Under the pieces are notes generated by a model. The model made no database searches, was not told the DNA's origin, and was given only the letters and a program-made list of their open reading frames with translations. A stretch of 64,000 nucleotides of DNA from the NCBI RefSeq assembly GCF_006151805.1, contig NZ_VDDA01000006.1, positions 204,349-268,348 of the forward strand, given 5' to 3'. Within the stretch, counting starts at the first letter, position 1. Each line of letters opens with the position of its first letter. The stretch is from Methylobacterium terricola. Lineage in GTDB: Bacteria; Pseudomonadota; Alphaproteobacteria; Rhizobiales; Beijerinckiaceae. Shown here piece after piece: positions 22,310-33,283 of the stretch. A program made the position numbers and the translations under genes.

Positions 22310-22602
22310 GTGCCAGGCGCGACGAAGACCTTGGTCTGCGCGATGCCTATACCCTCGACGGTTGCGTCGCATAAGCGAGGCGTTTGGAATGAGTGTAGAC
22401 GAGGATGCGGCAGTCACGAGCTATATTTTTGGATCGGTACTTCTTGGCAGCGCTACAACATGCAGCAAGGTGTTGCGTAGAAGTCATAGGAACAATTTCT
22501 GTCACCAGGCGCGAGTCCTATGAGAAAAATCTGACTAGTAATCAAGATTGGGCTGAATTAGCATGACAGCGAAAGATAAGGCTGCCAATTATCGGATCTA
22601 AA
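22310..22602. other. low-GC intergenic segment before the OLD nuclease gene
   Basis: Composition drops sharply from about 22320. The segment probably holds the promoter of the OLD gene and the left boundary of an acquired insert. A 43-codon frame beginning ATG 22389 has no recognisable similarity and I do not call it. I see no tRNA, terminator or clear boundary repeat. Confidence 0.5.
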
Positions 22603-24492
22603 ATGCGACTACGTAAAATTATACTTGAGAATTTCCGTGGATATCGTCTCAGGACGGAAATAAACATCGCTGATTTTACATCAATGGTTGGTAGAAACGA
22701 TGTTGGAAAGAGTACGATACTTGAGGCCCTTGAGATTTTTTTCAATTGCGATGTGGTTAAGATTGATCAGCAAGATGCGCATGTTGCAGATCGTCAGAGT
22801 CCAACAAAAATCTCATGTGTGTTTGATGATTTCCCTTCTAGCATCGTAATAGACGCTAAATCGGAAACCTCCCTTGCTGAGGAATATCTCCTAAATTCCG
22901 ATGGATTTCTGGAAATTTCAAAAAAATGGGATTGCGCCAACGCAAGGCCAAAATGTACAATTTTTGCCCAGGCTATACATCCTCACGCCCAGGACTGCGC
23001 TGATCTCCTGCAGCTTAAGCAGGTAGATCTCAAATTGCGGGCTAGTAAGGCAGGTATTGATCTAAAAAACGTTGATCAGCGTTCCAACGTTGCGCTTCGA
23101 GCGGCAATTAGAAAGGCGGTTGGTGATCTCGATTTGCGGCACTGCGAAATTCCACTTGCGGCTGAGGATGCTAAGAAGGTTTGGGATCAACTTGCGGGCT
23201 GGATGCCGACGTTCGCTCTTTTTCAGTCAGACCGTGCCAGCAAAGATGACGATCCTGAAATCCAGGACCCAATGAAGCTTGCAGTACAGGCGGCTTTACA
23301 GGCTGTTCAGCCTCAGCTCGAGCACATCAAGAAGCAGGTCGAGGAGCACGCCCTTGAGGTGGCGCGGCGCACATTGACGAAGCTGCAGGAGATGGATTCG
23401 ACATTGGCGCGGCAGCTTCGCCCGGTATTCAAGGCCGAGCCGAAGTGGGATGGCTTCAAGCTTTCGCTGACCGGGGATGAGGATATCCCCATCAACAAAC
23501 GCGGCAGCGGGGTCCGACGTCTTATACTGTTGAACTTTTTTCGCGCTGAAGCAGAGCGACGGCGTTCGGATGCAAATAGCCCGGGGATAATTTATGCCAT
23601 TGAGGAGCCAGAAAATTCACAGCATCCCAAAAATCAAGCCTTGCTAATCAAGGCTTTGATGGAGTTAAGTCGCCATTCAGACACCCAGGTTTTGCTGACG
23701 ACGCACGTTCCTGGCATTGCCGGTATGCTACCCGCAGAAAGTATTCGGTTTGTACATCGTGGTGACGACGGTTACCCAAGCGTCGCAGAGGGCAGCGCTG
23801 AAGTTCTGGAGCGGGTGGCTGACGAGCTCGGTGTTGTCCCCGATAGTCGCGCCAGGGTTTTGGTGTATGTCGAAGGTCCTCATGATGTTACATTCCTATT
23901 TAATATGTCGCGGCTGCTGCAGCAGGGCGACAGGGGCTGTATCGACATCGAGAATGATCCGCGAGTTGCTTTCGTTGTCACTGGGGGAGGCAATCTTCAG
24001 CACTGGGTTAATGGGCAGTATCTCAGTCGCTTGAAGCGAGTTGAAGTTCACATCTACGATCGCGACGTCGAAAATCCTGCAAAGTACCAAGCATCAATTG
24101 ATGCTGTAAACAACAGAAATGACGGATCAATCGGACTTTTGACCTCGAAGCGGGAGATGGAGAATTACCTCCATGCTGACGCCATCAATGCGTCAATGGG
24201 GTTTGCGATTGAGTTCACGGACGTTTGTGACGTCCCAGCTCTTGTTGCCAAAGCGCAGCATGAAGCCAGCAATCCATCGGTTCTCTGGGCGGCAATAACC
24301 GAGAAAAAGCAGTCACAGAAAATCAGTCGGGCCAAGAAGCGTCTTAATGAACAGGCCGCCGCTCACATGACCCTCGCGCACTTGGATGCTCGCGATCCGG
24401 CTGGTGAGATCAAAGGGTGGTTCTCTGAAATCTCGGCTCGGGCGGAGGCAAGTTGGAATTGGACACCTGCGCCAGCCGTTTCGTTGGATTGA
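22603..24492 (+). CDS. OLD-family ATPase/TOPRIM nuclease (probable anti-phage defence)
   Basis: 629 residues. It has an N-terminal ABC-type ATPase: Walker A GRNDVGKST (residues 30-38), signature SGVRRLILLNFF, Walker B IIYAIEEPENSQHP (Glu334-335) and H-loop LLTTHVPG. The TOPRIM nuclease follows, with VYVEGPHD (Glu424) and YDRDVEN (Asp486, Asp488). This is the layout of P2 OLD and of GajA. No UvrD-like gajB, reverse transcriptase or AriB partner is adjacent, so a stand-alone OLD system is the simplest call. Codon use and GC are far below the neighbours, a clear sign of horizontal acquisition. Confidence 0.9.
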   Translation: MRLRKIILENFRGYRLRTEINIADFTSMVGRNDVGKSTILEALEIFFNCDVVKIDQQDAHVADRQSPTKISCVFDDFPSSIVIDAKSETSLAEEYLLNSDGFLEISKKWDCANARPKCTIFAQAIHPHAQDCADLLQLKQVDLKLRASKAGIDLKNVDQRSNVALRAAIRKAVGDLDLRHCEIPLAAEDAKKVWDQLAGWMPTFALFQSDRASKDDDPEIQDPMKLAVQAALQAVQPQLEHIKKQVEEHALEVARRTLTKLQEMDSTLARQLRPVFKAEPKWDGFKLSLTGDEDIPINKRGSGVRRLILLNFFRAEAERRRSDANSPGIIYAIEEPENSQHPKNQALLIKALMELSRHSDTQVLLTTHVPGIAGMLPAESIRFVHRGDDGYPSVAEGSAEVLERVADELGVVPDSRARVLVYVEGPHDVTFLFNMSRLLQQGDRGCIDIENDPRVAFVVTGGGNLQHWVNGQYLSRLKRVEVHIYDRDVENPAKYQASIDAVNNRNDGSIGLLTSKREMENYLHADAINASMGFAIEFTDVCDVPALVAKAQHEASNPSVLWAAITEKKQSQKISRAKKRLNEQAAAHMTLAHLDARDPAGEIKGWFSEISARAEASWNWTPAPAVSLD

Positions 24493-24587
24493 AATTGTCT
24501 ATCAGCATCACGGCGGCGCAATATAGAGAATCGTTTATCCATGTTGGGCGCCTATTTATACTAATTAGGTGTTCAGGCGCCTGCCAG

Positions 24588-24612
24588 CCGCGGGAGCAGC
24601 CAGCCCCCGCGG
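24588..24612. terminator. GC-rich hairpin between the OLD and ggt genes (possible bidirectional terminator)
   Basis: CCGCGGG (24588-24594) pairs with CCCGCGG (24606-24612) across an 11-nt loop, between two convergent genes. No T-tract follows on either strand, so intrinsic termination would be weak. Confidence 0.3.
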
Positions 24613-24622
24613 CGCCCCTACC

Positions 24623-26377
24623 TCAATACCCCAATGCACTCCCCGTATTCCGCCGCGGATCGTTCGCCCCGTAATACCGGAACGCCCCCACCGGCTGCCC
24701 GCTCAAGGTCGGCGCCCCGATCAGGATCGCCGCCAGATGGTTCGCCGGCTGCGCCGCACCGAACTTGTGCCCCATCCCCTCCAGGATCCTGCGCGTGTCC
24801 GGCGACAGGGCGAAGCGCTCGACATTGGTCACGTCGGGCATCCACTGGTGGTGGAGGCGCGGCGCGTCGGCGGCTTCTTGGACGTTCATGCCGTAATCGA
24901 TCACGTTGAGGATGCTGTGCAGCACCACCGTGATGATCCGGCTGCCGCCGGGCGTGCCCGTGACGAAGACCGGCTTGCCGTCCTTGGTGACGATGGTCGG
25001 GCTCATCGAGCTCAACGGCGTCTTGCCGGGCGCCACCGCGTTCGCCTCGCCCTGGAGCAGGCCGTAGATGTTCGGCACGCCGACCTTGGCGGTGAAATCG
25101 TCCATCTCGTTGTTGAGGAGCACGCCCGTCCCCTCCGGGACGATCCGCGCGCCGAACCAGTCGTTGAGGGTGTAGGTCACCGCGACGGCGTTACCGGCTG
25201 AGTCGACGATCGAGTAATGGGTGGTGTTGCTGCCCTCATGCGGCGCCACCCCGGGCTTGAGCTCGGCCGAGACGCCCGCCTTCTGCGGGTCGATCACCGC
25301 CCGGATCTTCGCGGCATAGGCCTTGTCGATCAGCCGATCGACCGGGTTCGTCACGAAAGCGGGGTCGCCGAGATAGCTGTTGCGGTCGAGATAGGCGTGC
25401 CGCATCGCCTCGATCTCGTAATGGACCGCCTGCGCCGAGCCCCAGCCGAGCTTGGCGAGGTCGTAGCCTTCGAGGATGTTCAGCATCTCGCAGATCACCA
25501 CCCCGCCGGAGCTGGGCGGCGGGGCCGAGATCACCCGGTAGCCGCGATAATCGCACTCGATCGGCGGCAATTCGCGGGTGGCGTAGCGGTCGAGGTCGGC
25601 CTGGACGATGAGGCCGCCTTGCGCCCGGCTCGCTCCGGTCAGCGCGTCGGCGACCTTGCCCTTGTAGAACCCGTCCTTTCCTTCCGCGCTGATCGCCCGC
25701 AGCGTCCCGGCGAGGTCGGCCTGGACCAGCCGCTCGCCCACCCGGTAGGGCCGGCCCTGGTTCAGGAAGATTTTTGCGGAGGCCGGATCCTTGCCGAAAT
25801 CCTCGGTGCCGGTGCCGAGCATGTCGACGTCGCCCTGGTCGAGGGTGAAGCCCTCCTGGGCGAGACGGATCGCCGGCGCCATCAGGTCGGCGCGGGGCCG
25901 CGTGCCGTACTTCGCCAGCGCGTATTCGAGGCCCGCCACCGTGCCGGGGACGCCGACCGCCAGGAAGCCCTTGGTGCTCAAGCCCTTGACGACGTTGCCG
26001 GCCTTGTCGAGGAACATGTCGCGGGTGGCGGCGAGCGGCGCCTTCTCGCGGAAATCCACGAAGGTCCGGCTGCCGTCGGCGCGCTGGATCGTCATGAAGC
26101 CGCCGCCGCCGAGATTGCCGGCGGCCGGATAGACCACCGCCAGGGCGTAGCCGACCGCGACCGCGGCATCGACGGCGTTGCCGCCCTGCTTGAGCACGTC
26201 GACGCCGACCTGGGTCGCGTAGTGCTGCGCCGTGACGACCATGCCGTGCTCGGCGGCGACCGGCGCCCGCGAGGCGGCGATGGCAGCGTCCCGCGGGACC
26301 GCCACCACGAGGAGCGTCGCCAGGAGGCCGATGCCGAGCGAGGCGATCCGGTGGCGTGAAGTCGTCCTGTGGCGCAT
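24623..26377 (-). CDS. ggt: gamma-glutamyltransferase
   Basis: 584 residues, normal length for the periplasmic proenzyme. It transfers or hydrolyses gamma-glutamyl groups, for example from glutathione. A basic N-terminus and hydrophobic stretch (ASLGIGLLATLLVVAVP) form a signal peptide. Conserved parts are MVVTAQHYATQVGVDVLKQGGNAVDAAVAVG, GGGGFMTI and the autoprocessing site before the catalytic Thr in GSNTTHYSIVD. Downstream are LNNEMDDF, PLSSMSPTIV and GTPGGSRIITVVLHSI. It converges with the OLD gene and has typical host GC. Confidence 0.96.
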   Translation of the reverse strand: MRHRTTSRHRIASLGIGLLATLLVVAVPRDAAIAASRAPVAAEHGMVVTAQHYATQVGVDVLKQGGNAVDAAVAVGYALAVVYPAAGNLGGGGFMTIQRADGSRTFVDFREKAPLAATRDMFLDKAGNVVKGLSTKGFLAVGVPGTVAGLEYALAKYGTRPRADLMAPAIRLAQEGFTLDQGDVDMLGTGTEDFGKDPASAKIFLNQGRPYRVGERLVQADLAGTLRAISAEGKDGFYKGKVADALTGASRAQGGLIVQADLDRYATRELPPIECDYRGYRVISAPPPSSGGVVICEMLNILEGYDLAKLGWGSAQAVHYEIEAMRHAYLDRNSYLGDPAFVTNPVDRLIDKAYAAKIRAVIDPQKAGVSAELKPGVAPHEGSNTTHYSIVDSAGNAVAVTYTLNDWFGARIVPEGTGVLLNNEMDDFTAKVGVPNIYGLLQGEANAVAPGKTPLSSMSPTIVTKDGKPVFVTGTPGGSRIITVVLHSILNVIDYGMNVQEAADAPRLHHQWMPDVTNVERFALSPDTRRILEGMGHKFGAAQPANHLAAILIGAPTLSGQPVGAFRYYGANDPRRNTGSALGY

Positions 26378-26523
26378 GAGCGTCCTGCCCTCTCGTCGAA
26401 TCGCCGCTACGGTACACGAGGGTCGCGCCCTGCTGTATCGCGCGGGCGGTTTTTCGCTGCCCCGGCATCCCCTTCCGCCGCGCCTGCGCTAGCTGCGCAG
26501 GGCAGACGCACAGGGAGGCCCCG

Positions 26524-27489
26524 ATGTCGATGTCCCGCCGCACCCTCATGGCCGGAGGCGTCCTCGCCGGCCCCGTCCTCACCAGCGCCCCGGGCCTCGC
26601 CGGCGGCGGCGCCGCGCCGGCCGCCGACCTGCCGGGGGTCTACCGCACCAAGATCGGCGACGCGACGGTGACCGCCCTGCACGAGGGCGGGGTGAAGCGC
26701 CCCCTCGACGCGAATTTCGTGCGCAACGTCCCGCTCGCCGAGGTCCAGGCCGCCCTCTCCCGGGCCTTCCTGCCGACCGACACCCTGCCGATCACCTTCA
26801 CGCCGCTCCTCCTCACCCTCGGGGGCAAGCGGGTGCTGGTCGATGCCGGCTTCGCCGACCAGGGCCCGCCCGGCACCGGCGGTGCGTTGCGCGGCCTGGC
26901 GTTCGCCGGGATCGAGCCGGGGGCGATCGACGCGGTGGTGATCAGCCACTTCCACCCCGACCACATCCTCGGCCTCCGGCGCAAGGACGGCACCCCGGCC
27001 TTCCCGAACGCGCAGGTCCTGGTGCCGGAGGCCGAGTGGCGCTTCTGGATGGAGGACGGAAGGATGGCGAACCCGCCCGAGGCCCTGAAGGCCACGCTCG
27101 GTGCGGTGCAGAAGACCTTCGGCGGCCTCAAGGTCGAACGCTATCCTTGGGACAAGGAGGTGCTGCCCGGCCTCACCGCGCTCGGCACCCCCGGCCACAC
27201 CCCGGGCCACACCTCGTTCCGTCTCGAATCCGGCGGGCGCCGGCTCCTGATCGCCTCCGACATCACCAACCACCCGGCCCTGTTCGTGCGCCATCCCGAT
27301 TGGTCGGCGATGTTCGACATGGATGCCGGAGAGGCCCGCGCCACCCGCCACAGGATGCTGGCGCTGATGGCCGACGAGCGGGCGCCGGTGGCGTTCTACC
27401 ACGCCCCCTTCCCGGCCGCCGGGCACATTGCCCGGGAGGGCGGGGCCTACGAGTTCGTGCCGCTGCAATGGGGCGTGGAGCTCGCCTGA
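26524..27489 (+). CDS. Tat-exported MBL-fold metallo-hydrolase
   Basis: 321 residues. A twin-arginine motif (SRRTLMAGG) and hydrophobic region indicate export by Tat. The metallo-beta-lactamase motif is HFHPDHILGL, with further ligands in GTPGHTPGHTSF and near SDITNHPAL. The family includes lactonases, alkylsulfatases and uncharacterised periplasmic hydrolases. It is divergent from ggt. Confidence 0.92.
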   Translation: MSMSRRTLMAGGVLAGPVLTSAPGLAGGGAAPAADLPGVYRTKIGDATVTALHEGGVKRPLDANFVRNVPLAEVQAALSRAFLPTDTLPITFTPLLLTLGGKRVLVDAGFADQGPPGTGGALRGLAFAGIEPGAIDAVVISHFHPDHILGLRRKDGTPAFPNAQVLVPEAEWRFWMEDGRMANPPEALKATLGAVQKTFGGLKVERYPWDKEVLPGLTALGTPGHTPGHTSFRLESGGRRLLIASDITNHPALFVRHPDWSAMFDMDAGEARATRHRMLALMADERAPVAFYHAPFPAAGHIAREGGAYEFVPLQWGVELA

Positions 27490-27501
27490 GCGACGCCCCG
27501 G

Positions 27502-28170
27502 ATGACCGGCGCGGCGCACGGCCTCGACCGCGCGAACACCCTGGTCCAGACCCTGGCGATCCTCGGCGCCGGGGCCTGGGGCGTCTACACCTTCATCTAC
27601 GAGGCGCGCATCAAGCCGGGCCTGGCGCCGCCGACGGTGTCGGTGACGACCGCCCTCGCCAAGGCCGGCGAGCGCGACGGCCACGTCGCCATCCGCTCGA
27701 CCGTGACCCGCCGCAATGTCGGCGAGGCCGGGGTGCGCGTGCTGGGCCTCGTCTACACGGTCACGGGCCTCCGGGCGCGGTTCGGGACCGAGGCGGCCCT
27801 ATCCGACCGGTCCGGCCCGGCGGGCACCCTGGCCGCTGCCCGCGGCTACGTCCTCGACGAGCCCGGAACCGTGATCCTGCGCCAGGGCAAGCTCTTCGCC
27901 GGTGCCGCCGACGGGACCGAGCCCTCCGACCTCAATCCCGGCGAGGCGGTCTCGCGCGACTCGATCTTCTATGCCGACGCCAAGGCCTACGACTTCGTCC
28001 GGTTCGAGGTCAGCCTCGTCTACACCAAGGAGGACGACCCGCCCTTGCGCCTGCGCTTCGAGACCGAGGCGTCGGGGCGCCTGGCGCTGCGGCCCCTCGG
28101 CGCATGCACCGCCGCGGCCTGCGCCCGGCTCCGGACCACGGATTTCGCCACGGAGTTCTCGCTGTGGTGA
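27502..28170 (+). CDS. membrane-anchored hypothetical protein
   Basis: 222 residues. One membrane segment (residues about 12-32, TLVQTLAILGAGAWGVYTFIY) is followed by a soluble beta-rich domain with no family I recognise. A Cys pair (GACTAAACARL) lies near the C-terminus. It starts 12 bases after the MBL gene and is likely co-transcribed. The soluble part would face the periplasm if the N-terminus is cytoplasmic. Confidence 0.7.
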   Translation: MTGAAHGLDRANTLVQTLAILGAGAWGVYTFIYEARIKPGLAPPTVSVTTALAKAGERDGHVAIRSTVTRRNVGEAGVRVLGLVYTVTGLRARFGTEAALSDRSGPAGTLAAARGYVLDEPGTVILRQGKLFAGAADGTEPSDLNPGEAVSRDSIFYADAKAYDFVRFEVSLVYTKEDDPPLRLRFETEASGRLALRPLGACTAAACARLRTTDFATEFSLW

Positions 28171-28177
28171 GGCGGGG

Positions 28178-28378
28178 TCAGGCCGGCGCTCCGCCGGTCT
28201 CCGCCACCAGCCAGGCCAGGGTCGCCGGGTCGGCCTCCACCGGCAGGGTCAGGATCACCGTCTCGTAGGGGTGGCGGCTCTTCAGCGCCGCGACGAGCGG
28301 TTCGGCCAGGACCTCGCCGACCGCGAGCGCAGTCCCGGCGTCCGGGAAGGTGGTGTAGACGAGAAGCGGACGCTCCAT
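28178..28378 (-). CDS. CutA-like protein with an internal deletion
   Basis: 66 residues. The N-terminus (LLVYTTFPDAGTALAVGEVL) matches the first strand and helix of CutA1 divalent-cation tolerance proteins. The C-terminus (EPLVAALKSRHPYETVILTLPVEA...YLAWL-type end) matches the last third. The middle, about 40 residues that hold the conserved ERLAACVN element and the next strands of the trimeric fold, is absent without a frameshift, so this looks like an in-frame deletion rather than a short family member. It may be non-functional. It is divergent from NAD kinase. Confidence 0.7.
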   Translation of the reverse strand: MERPLLVYTTFPDAGTALAVGEVLAEPLVAALKSRHPYETVILTLPVEADPATLAWLVAETGGAPA

Positions 28379-28496
28379 GCTATGCCTCTCCCGACGCGGC
28401 CGGCGACGGCCCGGCGGCCTCGCACGTCCCGGGATGCCGGGGCCGGCCCCGGGCCGTCAAGCGGCAGGACCTCACATTCGGCGGTCGGGACACCAC

Positions 28497-29267
28497 ATGG
28501 CGCGGCGCTTCAAACAGATCGCCTTCATCGCGAGCCCGACGCCCGACGCCCGCCAGGCGGCCGAGCTCCTGATGCAGCGCTACGACCACGTCCCGCCCGA
28601 GGAGGCCGACGTGGTGGTGGGCCTCGGCGGCGACGGGCTGATGCTGCAGGCGCTGCACCGCTTCATGGGCTCGGGCAAGCCGGTCTACGGCATGAACCGC
28701 GGCACCGTCGGCTTCCTGATGAACGAGTTCCACCTCGACGACCTGATCGAGCGGCTGGAGGTGGCGCAGCGCAGCATCGTCCATCCGCTGCTGATGGTCG
28801 CCACCGACGTGCTCGGCCTCACCTACACGGCGCGGGCGGTCAACGAGGTCTACATGCTGCGCCAGACCCACCAGACCGCCAAGCTGAAGATCTCGATCGA
28901 CGGCCAGGTGCGCCTGCCCGAGCTGATCGCCGACGGGGTGCTGGCGGCCACCCCCGTGGGCTCCACCGCCTACAACCTCTCGGTCGGCGGGCCGATCCTG
29001 CCGATCTCGTCCCAGCTGATCGCGCTCACCCCGATCTCCGCGTTCCGGCCGCGGCGCCAGGGCAGCGTGCTCCTGCCCAACCACGCCCGCATCCGCATCG
29101 AGGTGAAGGACCCGGAATACCGGCCGGTGGCGGCGGTGGCCGACCACACCGAGTTCCGCCGCGTCGCCCGGGTCGAGACCCAGCTCGACCGCTCGACCGA
29201 CCTCGTGATGCTGCACGATCCCGGCCAGGGGATGGACGAGCGCATCCTGCGCGAGCAGTTCGGGTAG
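28497..29267 (+). CDS. nadK: NAD kinase
   Basis: 256 residues from ATG 28497; the frame is open further upstream but homology begins here. It phosphorylates NAD+ to NADP+. Diagnostic motifs are GLGGDGLMLQALH (the GGDG motif), YGMNRGTVGFLMNEF and the NE-containing VNEVYMLRQT. LIADGVLAATPVGSTAYNLS (catalytic region) and GGPILP follow. The length is typical of short alphaproteobacterial NAD kinases. Confidence 0.96.
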   Translation: MARRFKQIAFIASPTPDARQAAELLMQRYDHVPPEEADVVVGLGGDGLMLQALHRFMGSGKPVYGMNRGTVGFLMNEFHLDDLIERLEVAQRSIVHPLLMVATDVLGLTYTARAVNEVYMLRQTHQTAKLKISIDGQVRLPELIADGVLAATPVGSTAYNLSVGGPILPISSQLIALTPISAFRPRRQGSVLLPNHARIRIEVKDPEYRPVAAVADHTEFRRVARVETQLDRSTDLVMLHDPGQGMDERILREQFG

Positions 29268-29412
29268 GTCCGGCGACCCTACGGCACCGGGGCGCACTGG
29301 AAGCCGGCGCCGGCCCGCATAGATCCGTGCCTGAGCCCGCTGTCAGGGCCTCGCCACGGAGCCGTCGGATGCCCGCACGCCTGCCCTCGCCCCTGTCCCG
29401 GGGCCGCGCCCG

Positions 29413-31809
<2,397 letters not shown>

Positions 31810-31813
31810 GGGC

Positions 31814-32062
31814 TCAGCCCCGCCCGCGCCCCGGCCCGGTCCCCTCGTCCCACACGCTCCAGCGGAACACCTCGGTGCCGGCGCCGTCGACGATGCGCAC
31901 CGCCTCGGCCGCCGGCCCGGAGCGCTGGGGCACCCGGGCGCGGCGGAACAGGCGAAGCGCCCGCTCGCGGGCGGCGTCGAGGCCGGCGGTACGGACCGAG
32001 GCGCGCTGGACCGGCGCGTCCTCGGGGCCGATGATCTCGATGTGGTAGGTTTCGCGCAGCAA
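31814..32062 (-). CDS. conserved small hypothetical protein
   Basis: 82 residues with a TTG start. It is soluble and resembles short conserved proteins of Methylobacterium with YHIEIIGPEDAPVQRASVRT followed by an Arg-rich helix and IVDGAGTEVFRWSVWDEG. No domain is recognised. It converges with the histidine kinase (stops 4 bases apart). Confidence 0.6.
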   Translation of the reverse strand: MLRETYHIEIIGPEDAPVQRASVRTAGLDAARERALRLFRRARVPQRSGPAAEAVRIVDGAGTEVFRWSVWDEGTGPGRGRG

Positions 32063-32172
32063 GGCTCTGGGGGCTCCCGGTCGGCCCCCTCAATAGGGGA
32101 GCCGGGCCGGCGCGCGCCAGGGGCCGCCTGCCGCATTCTTAAGTGTGCCTCGGATCGGCCGCCCTGAGGGGG

Positions 32173-32727
32173 TCAGGTCTTCAGCACCGGCTCGTTGACG
32201 TCGCCGCCGCCGCGCTCGGCGAGGTAGGCCGGCTGGAACATGCACATCCGCACCGCGTCGCGGTACTTGCCGTTGACGAAGAACTCGTCGCGCAGGATGC
32301 CCTCGGTCTGGAAGCCGCAAGAATCGTAGATGCCGATGGCGCGCCGGTTGTCCTGGTCGACGTGCAGGTAGAGCTTGTGGATGTTGAGGACCTTGAAGGC
32401 GTAGTCCATCGCGATCTGGGTCGCCCGCTTGGCGTAGCCGCGGCCCTGGAAGGACGGGTGGATCGCGATCTGGAACTCGCAGGAGCGGTGCAGGTGGTTG
32501 ATCTCGACGAGCTCGACCAAGCCGGCCCGCTCGTTCTCCGGCGTGGCGATGATGAAGCGCCGCTCGGTCTGGTTGTGGATGTTGCGCTCGTAGAGCTGCG
32601 CCAGCTCGGCGAAGGACTCGTAGGCCTCCTCGAACCAGTAGCGCATGATGCTGTCGTTGTTGTTGAGCTGGTGCACGAAGAGCAGGTCCTCGCGTTCCAG
32701 CGGTCGCAGCTTGATGGTCGGGGCCAT
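32173..32727 (-). CDS. speG: spermidine N1-acetyltransferase (GNAT)
   Basis: 184 residues. SpeG acetylates spermidine and spermine with acetyl-CoA, limiting polyamine toxicity. It opens with [20 protein letters not shown] and contains the GNAT acetyl-CoA motif [41 protein letters not shown] and the C-terminal [18 protein letters not shown] follow as in SpeG. Substrate specificity is inferred from similarity. The frame is open well upstream, but ATG 32727 matches the family start. Confidence 0.88.
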   Translation of the reverse strand: MAPTIKLRPLEREDLLFVHQLNNNDSIMRYWFEEAYESFAELAQLYERNIHNQTERRFIIATPENERAGLVELVEINHLHRSCEFQIAIHPSFQGRGYAKRATQIAMDYAFKVLNIHKLYLHVDQDNRRAIGIYDSCGFQTEGILRDEFFVNGKYRDAVRMCMFQPAYLAERGGGDVNEPVLKT

Positions 32728-32761
32728 GGTCGTCCGGTGGTGCCCGCGGGAAGCCCGGACC

Positions 32762-33076
32762 CTACTCCTCCGGCGGCGCCCCGTCACCCGCCGACAGGGC
32801 GGCGACCGCCTGCGCGAGGCGGTCCCAGCCCTCGGCGAGGCGGGTGACCTCGAGGGTGAGCCGCTCCAAGGCCGCCGCGGCCTCGGCGCCTTCCGGCGTC
32901 GCCCGCACCTCGGCGGAGATCGGTGTATCGTGGAGGGCCGCGAGCTGGTTGCGCAGCTGGCCCCGCAGGGCGGCCAGCCGCCGCCTCCCGGCCTCCCCGG
33001 GCAGCGGCCCGTCGGCGGCGTCCGCCGGGGCGTCCTCGTCCACCAGCCGCAGCCAGCGGGATCCGGTCTCGGGCAT
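32762..33076 (-). CDS. hypothetical helical protein upstream of speG
   Basis: 104 residues, acidic, Ala/Leu/Glu-rich and predicted fully helical ([17 protein letters not shown], then [23 protein letters not shown]), with likely coiled-coil character. No family is recognised and there is no signal. It sits 34 bases upstream of speG on the same strand and may share its transcript. Confidence 0.6.
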   Translation of the reverse strand: MPETGSRWLRLVDEDAPADAADGPLPGEAGRRRLAALRGQLRNQLAALHDTPISAEVRATPEGAEAAAALERLTLEVTRLAEGWDRLAQAVAALSAGDGAPPEE

Positions 33077-33176
33077 CGCGGCCTCCGTGGTCCGGTGAGC
33101 CTCCGATGCTGCGCGCCAGGCACGAACAAGTCATTAACAAAGCCTTGAGAATGCCGCCGACGGGAAGACGAGGCCG

Positions 33177-33204
33177 GACGGGTCCGAGAAAGCCCCGACC
33201 CGTC
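33177..33204. other. 8-bp hairpin in a divergent intergenic region
   Basis: GACGGGTC (33177-33184) and GACCCGTC (33197-33204) form a perfect inverted repeat with a 12-nt spacer between two divergent genes. No T-tract follows, so an operator is more likely than a terminator, though chance in GC-rich DNA is also possible. Confidence 0.25.
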
Positions 33205-33283
33205 AGCAATCTGAACAGTATTTCCAGGCATGATCGCGCGCGAAAACCGCCACATTGCGGTGGCAGGCGGTGTGTGGGCGAGG

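Noticed and set aside
22389..22523. 43-codon frame upstream of the OLD gene
   Set aside because: No ribosome site of note, no similarity, and its composition is simply that of the AT-rich insert.
22603..24492. Gabija system (gajA)
   Set aside because: The OLD layout fits GajA but no UvrD-like gajB follows; the next gene is host ggt on the opposite strand.
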